A program made the position numbers and the translations under genes. Source: an uncultured Collinsella sp. (GTDB lineage: Bacteria; Actinomycetota; Coriobacteriia; Coriobacteriales; Coriobacteriaceae). From it: DNA of 18,631 bases. Position 1 is the stretch's first letter. Every line of letters begins with the position of its first letter. The notes below the pieces were generated by a model. The model ran no database searches. It saw nothing but the letters and a program-made list of their open reading frames with translations, and was not told where the DNA came from. Positions 8,275-13,690 of the stretch are shown here, one piece after another. Location of the stretch: assembly GCA_900549195.1 (NCBI GenBank), contig URNK01000010.1, forward strand, positions 1 to 18,631. Reading direction: 5' to 3'.

Positions 8275-8317
8275 AGTCATTGGGGACGTTCTTAAATGAC
8301 TGGTTGTTTGAGACGAC
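8275..8317. repeat. Family B repeat, partly decayed copy
   Basis: AGTCATTGGGGACGTTC and TTAAATGACT match the left arm and loop of the intact copy at 1291, but the right arm (GGTTGTTTGAGACGACC) is degraded. It follows hairpin A by about 15 nt, the same spacing as in the second A-B pair near 9302-9426. Confidence 0.6.
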
Positions 8318-8546
8318 CTTTGGATTATGGCTGTTTGAGGCCATCTGACATCTCTGGAAAGGGCTCCTTAGAGGACCGTGTTCAAAAAATGGCAAATATG
8401 AGTACTGCTACTTGTTTAGTAACAGCGATTTTAATCATTTCAGGGATCATTCAACGCCCCAAGCGCCCGCAGACGGCGTTATTCCTCCCCATATGTTCAA
8501 TAAAAGAGACGCCTAATGGTATTAAATCTCATCAGGGACCTCATTT

Positions 8547-8684
8547 TTGAAAAAAATAAATGCAACCATAATGGCAACAGTACTCATATTTGCCCTTTTT
8601 TGCACACAGCCCTCCAGAATAGTCGTTAGGGACGACTCAAAATGGCAATTCCGGCACTTAGACACTCTTTTCTTGAATGACTAG
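8547..8684 (+). CDS. Possible small secreted-peptide ORF (45 aa), unrecognised
   Basis: TTG-initiated frame with AGGGA 8 nt upstream. The product begins MKKINATIMATVLIFALFC, i.e. two lysines followed by a hydrophobic core as in a signal peptide, then a short polar tail (TQPSRIVVRDDSKWQFRHLD). The last third lies inside a decayed family B repeat (from 8621), so the natural C-terminus may have been lost through that insertion. No family is recognised. It could be a chance frame in A/T-rich DNA. Confidence 0.22.
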   Translation: MKKINATIMATVLIFALFCTQPSRIVVRDDSKWQFRHLDTLFLND

Positions 8685-8708
8685 TTGTTAAAGAACACTC
8701 AGCGACTA
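8621..8708. repeat. Family B repeat, decayed copy with internal insertion
   Basis: AGTCGTTAGGGACG at the left and TTCTTGAATGACTAG plus TTGTTAAAGAAC...CGACT at the right match the family B pattern. About 35 nt of unrelated sequence separate the left arm from the loop. It overlaps the end of the possible small ORF. Confidence 0.45.
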
Positions 8709-8711
8709 CTC

Positions 8712-8740
8712 CAATTCGCGACACACTGTGTCGCGAATTG
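8712..8740. repeat. 29-nt near-perfect palindrome
   Basis: CAATTCGCGACACA (8712-8725) and its exact complement (8727-8740) are separated by one base. With 14-bp arms and almost no loop it resembles a protein-binding operator or recombination site more than an RNA hairpin. No gene starts directly beside it. Confidence 0.6.
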
Positions 8741-8930
8741 AGCTGTTCTCACCACCGAAGACCGGTGAAAGCTCCTGACCAGAATCTCGATAGTTTGTTA
8801 AAGTGCCCCCTCTGCAGGTTCAATGAGCGCTCATGTTCCAGACTGGAAAGCGAAGAAATATCGAAGCCATCGATGCTCATTTCCTATCGAAAAAACTAGT
8901 CAATACACGCTAATTAGCTTGATAAACTGC

Positions 8931-8963
8931 TTGTATTTTTGTCTACAAAACTGTATACAAAAA
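8931..8963 (+). promoter_or_regulatory. Promoter overlapped by tandem 12-bp operator-like repeats
   Basis: -35 TTGTAT (8931-8936) and -10 TATACA (8954-8959) are exactly 17 nt apart. Over the spacer and -10 lie two adjacent 12-mers, TGTCTACAAAAC (8940-8951) and TGTATACAAAAA (8952-8963), identical at 10 of 12 positions. This fits an autoregulated antitoxin promoter bound by ribbon-helix-helix dimers. The transcript would start near 8966, about 48 nt before the ATG at 9014. Confidence 0.5.
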
Positions 8964-9013
8964 GAGATTCCGAGAACCAGCGCTCGACATTATGTCAATC
9001 GATAGGGGGCGCT

Positions 9014-9281
9014 ATGGACGCTAAGCAGCTCGAAAAGATGATGGGGTTTGCCCCCCGGAGAGTTGGAGAAAGCCGCGGAGGCATACGAAAAAGATAAGTG
9101 GCCGAAGGGTCGCACCATCAAGCTGGGAAGACCGCCGATCTCTGATGAGCCAAGCATTGTTTTATCGGCACGTGTGGGTGAGTCGGTTCTTGATGCGTTT
9201 GACGCAAAAGCAAAGCGCCATGGGCAGACACGCACAGAGCGACTCAGGGAGCTCATCACGATCGATGCAATGATTGCCTAG
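9014..9281 (+). pseudogene. Frameshifted ribbon-helix-helix (CopG-like) antitoxin
   Basis: The ATG at 9014, preceded by AGGGGG 4 nt upstream, reads MDAKQLEKMMGF and then leaves frame. One base further on, the frame from about 9048 reads PPGELEKAAEAYEKDKWPKG, then GRPPISDEPSIVLSARV and a C-terminal RHH-like segment (VLDAFDAKAKRHGQTRTERLREL) to the stop at 9279-9281. Dropping one base in the homopolymer-rich stretch GGGGTTTGCCCCCC (9043-9056) restores an 88-residue protein. The layout (N-terminal acidic helix, GRPP linker, RHH) is that of small antitoxins. No toxin frame follows: a family A hairpin begins 20 nt after the stop. It may be a true pseudogene, a sequencing error in the homopolymers, or +1 frameshifting. 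TTG at 9048 as an independent start is less likely. Confidence 0.6.
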
Positions 9282-9301
9282 TTATCCACCGAGCCCAAAG
9301 A

Positions 9302-9356
9302 CGTACGCCAGCATCCAAAGTCGACATTTTTCGACATCTTTGGATGCTGGCGTACG
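9302..9356. repeat. Family A hairpin, copy 2
   Basis: 18-bp perfect arms at 9302-9319 (CGTACGCCAGCATCCAAA) and 9339-9356, with a 19-nt loop nearly identical to copy 1. Relative to copy 1, the first pair T-A is C-G and the sixth pair A-T is G-C, so pairing is kept in both arms. A weaker T stretch (TATTTTGC) follows. Confidence 0.8.
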
Positions 9357-9370
9357 GTATTTTGCAACAT

Positions 9371-9426
9371 AGTCATTCGGGACGTTCTTTTAAATGACTA
9401 GTCGTTAAAGTGCGTCCCCAACGACT
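9371..9426. repeat. Family B repeat, imperfect copy
   Basis: AGTCATTCGGGACGTTC at the left and GTGCGTCCCCAACGACT at the right pair imperfectly around TTAAATGACTAGTCGTTAAA. It follows hairpin A by about 14 nt and ends 2 nt from the stop codon of the dihydrouridine synthase, where it may act as that gene's 3' hairpin. Confidence 0.7.
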
Positions 9427-9428
9427 AA

Positions 9429-10388
9429 CTAGCCGTGGAAGCGTGCTATGGGCGCAAGTGGCTGTTCGCGAAAGACGCGCTCGACGGCGGCGCGGTATTC
9501 GTCGACCTTTTTGGTCTTGCGTACGAGCTTGTGAACGGTAGCGGGGTCGGAGAAGGCGCATTTGGCGTAGAACCACCACTCCTTCATGCGAAAGACCGCA
9601 TTGCCGCCAATCTCTTCTGCATAGGCCGCAAACAGCGTGTCGTGGAAGCGCTGCAGCTCAGCAACCGTTGCAGCAGGGCCACCCTTGACCATGCGAGCGA
9701 GCGCGGGATTCGCAAGCAAGCCACGCCCCAGCATTACATGGCGCGTGCCGGGATAGGCCTCCACCAGCGCGTCCATATCCTCAAGATCGAAAATGTCACC
9801 GTTATAGGCCACGGGGAACGGCGCGCGTTCCAGCGTCTCGCCGTAAAACTCCTTGCGCGGCGATCCCGTATAGCGGTCCTTTTGCACGCGCGGGTGCACG
9901 ATCAGCTCTGCCAACGGCATGCGGCAATACAGATCGAGCACACGCTCGTATTCGTCGTCGCTCTCAAGCCCCAGCCTGGTCTTGACCGATACCGGCAACG
10001 GTGACCGCTCGCACACATCGCTCAAGAACACCTCGAGCTCGTCGAGGTTGCGCAGAAAGCCCGATCCTTTACCCTTGGCAACAACCGTACCCGAGGGGCA
10101 GCCAAGGTTGAGATTGACCTCGCGGTAGCCCATGTCGGCAAGCACCTGTGCCGCCCATACAAACTCGTCCGCGTTCTTAGACATCAGCTGAGGCACTACG
10201 TTGAGCCCCTGGTTATTGGCAGGATCGATCTCCTTAAACGCCTTGCCGCCAAAGCGGTTTCCCACCCGCGGCGGCGGCAAAAACGGCGTGTAGTAGCAGT
10301 CGAGCGCACCAAAGCACTCCGCATGCACGCGGCGGAACACATGCCCAGTAATCCCCTCCATAGGGGCCAACGATAGAATCATCAACAT
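9429..10388 (-). CDS. tRNA-dihydrouridine synthase family protein
   Basis: A 319-residue FMN enzyme that reduces uridine to dihydrouridine in tRNA with NAD(P)H. Signatures: LAPMEGITGHVFRR at the start (FMN-binding TIM-barrel strand 1), NLNLGCPSGTV with the catalytic acid Cys97, Lys136 in VSVKTRLGLE and His165 in LIVHPRVQ (FMN/phosphate and base contacts), and the late barrel motifs VAYNGDIF and VMLGRGLLANP. The length is normal. The ATG at 10388 follows GAGAG closely. A second ATG at 10382 has better spacing, and the difference is two residues. It stands alone on its strand, with repeats at both ends. The Dus subfamily (A/B/C) is not assigned. Confidence 0.92.
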   Translation of the reverse strand: MLMILSLAPMEGITGHVFRRVHAECFGALDCYYTPFLPPPRVGNRFGGKAFKEIDPANNQGLNVVPQLMSKNADEFVWAAQVLADMGYREVNLNLGCPSGTVVAKGKGSGFLRNLDELEVFLSDVCERSPLPVSVKTRLGLESDDEYERVLDLYCRMPLAELIVHPRVQKDRYTGSPRKEFYGETLERAPFPVAYNGDIFDLEDMDALVEAYPGTRHVMLGRGLLANPALARMVKGGPAATVAELQRFHDTLFAAYAEEIGGNAVFRMKEWWFYAKCAFSDPATVHKLVRKTKKVDEYRAAVERVFREQPLAPIARFHG

Positions 10389-10403
10389 CTACTCTCAGAT
10401 CAA

Positions 10404-10469
10404 TGCGGTAAAGGGACTGCCCCCTTGTCACATGCATTATGCCTTGTGCTTCAGATGATTCACAAGGCA
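10404..10469. repeat. Family C repeat (decayed copy) and adjacent hairpin
   Basis: GACTGCCCCCTTGTCACAT (10415-10433) nearly matches the right half of the hairpin at 12298-12328, but its left arm is decayed. Directly after it, TGCCTTGTG (10440-10448) pairs with CACAAGGCA (10461-10469). Both lie upstream of the dihydrouridine synthase start. Confidence 0.5.
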
Positions 10470-10518
10470 GAGGTAGCTACTTGACGATAATCACCCTTCC
10501 ATCCGTCGCCTCACGCAA

Positions 10519-10700
10519 CGAAGGTGAATGCTTTTCCGCGAAGTGAACGAGTAAAATCGGACCCCCGAAGCATCGACACTTTTGGAAGACCAATTCCTGC
10601 GGTTTTATCACTCAAATCCTGCGGTTTTTGCATCCAAAAGTGCGAATGCTTCAGAGGTCCAGAATAGGTCGTTCACTTCTCGGGAAACCATTCACCTTCG
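10519..10700 (-). repeat. Family D long-hairpin element, copy 1 (diverged, inverted)
   Basis: Ends CGAAGGTGAATG (10519-10530) and CATTCACCTTCG (10689-10700). The outer stem has a few mismatches around GAAGTGAACG, and the inner stem holds GGACCCCCGAAGC near the left arm. The centre carries two TCCTGCGGTTTT repeats, the reverse complement of the AAAACCGCAGGA pair in copies 2 and 3, so this copy points the other way. Confidence 0.75.
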
Positions 10701-10922
10701 ATTTGCTGGCGCTCACAAACAGCGAGAGGCTGTCCCGCGACAGCCCCCTTGCGCGTCATTCGCCCCATGACAGCGGCTCCATGCTCCAAAAACGACGTTC
10801 ATGATCACGACGACCGCCAACAGCACGCTGTTGACCGCTATGTCTGAACAACAGACACCCTCCACTCATCTATACTCAAGAGCATGTGCGCATCGCCCAA
10901 AAACGATGAGAGTCGAGGCCCC

Positions 10923-12056
10923 ATGCAGCAGCTCACCGAACAAGAAAAGAAACGCATCCAGCGGTACTGCACATACCCCAAGATCGCAGCGACCGCACTC
11001 GTCATGTCGTTCGTGGCATGCCTGTTGATGTTGCCGCTCCAAATGATCAACGATATCGCGTTCCACCAAAAGGAATTCCAACCCGCGGGCATATGTACCG
11101 CCATCGCACTCACCGCAATCGAACTCGCCATCTTTTGCTATTGCGCTCTTGCGCCGCGCTTTGGAATGCAGGGCAAACAGTGGAAGGAGCTGCAGAGCAG
11201 GCTTGCGGTAGCCCAGACTAACAAGGACCGTTCCGCGGAGGTCGCCGGCGTGCTTTCCGCGCAAGCTGCCGGCCGCATGCTCAAGAACAGCGATAACGAT
11301 CTCGCGCGCGACCTGGGCGGTGCCGCCGAGGTCGCCGGCGCCGTAGGGGCAGTCGCCACGGCGGCAGACGTGCTAGCCGAAACCTCGAGCAATGCCGAGG
11401 CCATGGCAAACGCATACGGCGTGACGATTCCAAGCGTCAAGAAGCAGGTCATAGCTCTCGCAGTGGTGCCCGTCATTGTGCTGCTTGGCGTCTACATCCC
11501 GCAGTTTATCCAGGGAAATAACGAGCTTCAGGCAAGAAAGGCTGCAGCCGCCGAGCAGCTCGCCATCGCGCAAGATGCCTTGGAGCCCGTGTGCGAACGC
11601 GTCGCAGCAGACGACCCATACGTGTCATATCACGACTACGGCTACCGCATAATCGGCTATCTACGCGATAATGACCTCGGCGCTCAAGCAGCCTATGTCT
11701 ACCTTTCTTTTGATGCAGACAGCATGCTCACGGACGTCGATTACACCAGTCAGATCGACCCCGAGGAAAGCCTTGCAGACAACCTCGCCCGCGCCGAGCA
11801 GGATATCGCGACGCTCTGCGCCCCGCTCAACGGGTTGGACATTTCCGTTGCCACACCGGGCCTCCTCACGCCATGCAGCCTGTCGGATGAATTTAAACAG
11901 GCATTTTTAGCCGGATCCCTATATGAAGAAATCAGCATCAAGACGGAGGACGAATCTATCAAGTCGTACTACACCTTTGACACCGAGCCCAAGGAAGAGT
12001 TCGACGAATACACCCATCCGGAAATTAGACTCATGCTCTCTGCAAAGAAGAACTAA
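10923..12056 (+). CDS. Three-TM protein with C-terminal soluble domain, unrecognised
   Basis: A 377-residue protein of no family I recognise. Two N-terminal membrane helices (about residues 21-42 and 56-76), then a loop of about 95 residues rich in Ala/Gly (100-165, partly SAQAAGRMLKNSDNDLARDL then GGAAEVAGAVGAVATAADVL), a third helix (about 174-196), a short charged Ala-rich helix (200-222), and a C-terminal domain of about 150 residues with many acidic and aromatic residues that probably faces outside. The ATG at 10923 has GAGG 4 nt upstream. An in-frame ATG at 10884 lies only about 7 nt after a TATACT -10-like hexamer (10871-10876) and lacks a ribosome site, so 10923 is chosen. The 220 nt upstream, back to the D element, hold nothing else I can support. 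Flanked on both sides by D elements. Confidence 0.75.
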   Translation: MQQLTEQEKKRIQRYCTYPKIAATALVMSFVACLLMLPLQMINDIAFHQKEFQPAGICTAIALTAIELAIFCYCALAPRFGMQGKQWKELQSRLAVAQTNKDRSAEVAGVLSAQAAGRMLKNSDNDLARDLGGAAEVAGAVGAVATAADVLAETSSNAEAMANAYGVTIPSVKKQVIALAVVPVIVLLGVYIPQFIQGNNELQARKAAAAEQLAIAQDALEPVCERVAADDPYVSYHDYGYRIIGYLRDNDLGAQAAYVYLSFDADSMLTDVDYTSQIDPEESLADNLARAEQDIATLCAPLNGLDISVATPGLLTPCSLSDEFKQAFLAGSLYEEISIKTEDESIKSYYTFDTEPKEEFDEYTHPEIRLMLSAKKN

Positions 12057-12098
12057 AGGCTTACGCTCTAATTGCCGCTCGCAAACATCGTCTATATC

Positions 12099-12282
12099 TC
12101 GAGGTCTAATACTTTTCCGAGAAGTGAACGGCTGTATTTGGACCCCCGAAGCATCGACATTTTTAGACGTCAAAACCGCAGGATTTGACTGGCAAAACCG
12201 CAGGAAATTGCATCTCAAAAGTGTCGACGCTTCGGGGGTCCATTTTGACTCGTTCACTTCTCGGAAAAGTATTAGACCCCGA
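12099..12282 (+). repeat. Family D long-hairpin element, copy 2 (intact)
   Basis: Outer arms 12099-12130 and 12251-12282 pair with one mismatch (TCGAGGTCTAATACTTTTCC at the left end). An inner stem pairs 12139-12158 (TGGACCCCCGAAGC...) with 12223-12242. The unpaired centre holds two AAAACCGCAGGA repeats (12172-12183 and 12194-12205, period 22). It lies between the convergent membrane protein and MFS genes. No transposase is encoded, so it is MITE-like or a mobile structured RNA. Confidence 0.85.
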
Positions 12283-12297
12283 TTTACATGCCACTCA

Positions 12298-12328
12298 ATG
12301 TGACAAAGTGGCTGCCCCTTTGTCACAT
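12298..12328. repeat. Family C hairpin
   Basis: ATGTGACAAAG (12298-12308) pairs perfectly with CTTTGTCACAT (12318-12328) around a 9-nt loop. Its right half resembles 10415-10433. Confidence 0.65.
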
Positions 12329-12339
12329 TCGATGAAAAA

Positions 12340-12392
12340 GGGCACCGATGTTAGTCGATGCCCCAAAGCGGCTGTAGGTTAAGCCCTACAGC
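12340..12392 (-). terminator. Two hairpins beyond the MFS gene stop
   Basis: GCTGTAGG/CCTACAGC (12371-12378 with 12385-12392, 6-nt loop) lies 21 nt past the MFS stop, followed by GGGCACCGA/TCGATGCCC (12340-12348 with 12355-12363, one mismatch). There are no clear T-runs. They are called terminators on position between convergent genes. Confidence 0.4.
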
Positions 12393-12413
12393 GTATGTCT
12401 AAGACGAATCGAA

Positions 12414-13679
12414 CTATTCGTCCCAGGAGAGGTTCTTACCAGTCTTTTTTGCCAGCAGCAAGAACAGGCCGATAATAACGTTGCATGCGATGCAGAAGAT
12501 GAAGACGCCCTGGAAGGAGCCGACAAGCTCATAGACCTTCATCATAACGGGCATGCCAAAGGCGCCGACGATATAGCCCACGGAGCAGATCAGCGCGAAG
12601 ATGCGACCGAAATCGCGGGAGCCAAAGACGTCCATAACCAAAACGGTCAGGGCAGTGCCAGCGATGACGTACATTACGTCGTTCACGCCTGCTGCGAGGA
12701 TGCTGAGCGTCGAGTTGCCGCTGCTCATCATGAGCATGACAAAGGAGAGGATGGAGACAGCGAGCCAGCCCAGAATAGCCTTCGTGCTGCCAAACTTATC
12801 GCAAGTGGTGCCGACGATCGGATTGAGGAACAGATCGAAGAGCGATGCAGCGGATACCATGAAGCCGCCCACCATGGGGCTAAAACCAACCTCGGAAGCA
12901 TACGTCGGGAAGAGCTGGTTCATGCAGCAAGTGAGCTGAACGAGGCAGAGGAAGCCGATGCAGAAGAAGAAGGCAGGCGACTTAATGGCGCGCGCATAGC
13001 TAACGCCACGCGTGCTATCCTCGGTCGTCTCCTCGGTCTCGGCGTCCGGCTCGCCCTCGACGTAGCCATAGGGCAGCATGCCCTTGTCCTGAGGCTTATA
13101 GCGGATAATCAGGACGGAAGCGGGGAGAATGAGCACGGCGGAGACGCCAGCGAGCACCAGATAACCAGTCCTCCAGCCAGCGGCCTCGATGACAGAGGTG
13201 ATGACGGGGCTCATGATGAGCATGTAAATCGAGTTCACTGCCCAGGCGAGACCAATTGCCAGGCCACCAGATTTTTTGAACCACTGGTCAATAACGTCGG
13301 ACATGGCGACGCCGGTGGTGAAGGCGAAGCAAATGCCAATCAGGGCGCCAGCGGCGATGAACATCCAAACTTCGGTGTAGAAGGCCATGCCTGCGCCGGC
13401 GGCGAGCAGAATAAGCTCGACGACGGGGAGCCAAACCTTGCCAACAACCTTGGGGATAAGTTTTCCGACAAACGGAAGCGCCGCCGCAAGACCGATGAGC
13501 GTCGCGGTGAAGTAATACGAGAAGATTGAATAGTCAAACCCGAACTCCTCGCACACGGGCGCGACGAAGGAGCCGGCGATTACGCTATAGGATCCGGTCG
13601 TACCAGCAGACATGAGGCCAAGCGCGATTACGAGAACCCATGCGTAGACCTTGCTGCTCTTTAACTTTGCATTTTCCAT
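12414..13679 (-). CDS. MFS transporter (12 TM), last gene of the deiminase operon
   Basis: A 421-residue major facilitator superfamily protein with about 12 hydrophobic helices in two halves, joined by an acidic cytoplasmic loop (about residues 195-235, containing DAETEETTEDSTRG). Notable blocks: ALGLMSAGTTGSYSVIAGSF in TM1, TTGVAMSDVIDQWFKKSGGL, LTCCMNQLFPTYASEVGF in TM7 and FGSRDFGRIF. It resembles oxalate/formate-antiporter-like MFS members. The ATG at 13679 has AGGAG 8 nt upstream. It begins 11 nt after the carbamoyltransferase stop, so the two are surely one transcript. It probably carries the guanidino substrate or the amine product of this pathway. It is a close paralogue of the protein at 17057-18337. 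Confidence 0.9.
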   Translation of the reverse strand: MENAKLKSSKVYAWVLVIALGLMSAGTTGSYSVIAGSFVAPVCEEFGFDYSIFSYYFTATLIGLAAALPFVGKLIPKVVGKVWLPVVELILLAAGAGMAFYTEVWMFIAAGALIGICFAFTTGVAMSDVIDQWFKKSGGLAIGLAWAVNSIYMLIMSPVITSVIEAAGWRTGYLVLAGVSAVLILPASVLIIRYKPQDKGMLPYGYVEGEPDAETEETTEDSTRGVSYARAIKSPAFFFCIGFLCLVQLTCCMNQLFPTYASEVGFSPMVGGFMVSAASLFDLFLNPIVGTTCDKFGSTKAILGWLAVSILSFVMLMMSSGNSTLSILAAGVNDVMYVIAGTALTVLVMDVFGSRDFGRIFALICSVGYIVGAFGMPVMMKVYELVGSFQGVFIFCIACNVIIGLFLLLAKKTGKNLSWDE

Positions 13680-13690
13680 TGATACAGCTC

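Larger units (their letters stand above)
8318..9013. other. Gene-poor, lower-GC stretch between two A-B repeat pairs
   Basis: About 700 nt without a confident gene. It is visibly richer in A/T than the flanks. It contains the possible small ORF at 8547-8684, a decayed B repeat (8621-8708), the palindrome at 8712-8740 with a weaker hairpin after it (GAGCT..TCACC / GGTGA..AGCTC, 8740-8774), and the promoter/operator at 8931-8963 in front of the broken antitoxin. Open frames at 8296-8550 and 8823-9005 show no ribosome site or family signature and are not called. The stretch looks like decayed accessory DNA. Confidence 0.6.

Noticed and set aside
8296..8550. 84-codon plus-strand frame after the family B repeat
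   Set aside because: It starts inside the repeat, has no ribosome site, and its composition looks random.
8800..8825. tRNA-like fragment (CTCTGCAGGTTCAA resembles a T-arm)
   Set aside because: The other side of the T-stem, the acceptor stem and the anticodon arm cannot be found, and about 14 bases can match by chance.
8823..9005. 60-codon plus-strand frame upstream of the antitoxin
   Set aside because: It runs through the promoter/operator of the antitoxin and has no family signature.
12172..12205. Direct repeats AAAACCGCAGGA as a possible CRISPR start
   Set aside because: There are only two units, at 22-nt spacing, inside the loop of a palindromic element that recurs with the same content. 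No cas genes are present.
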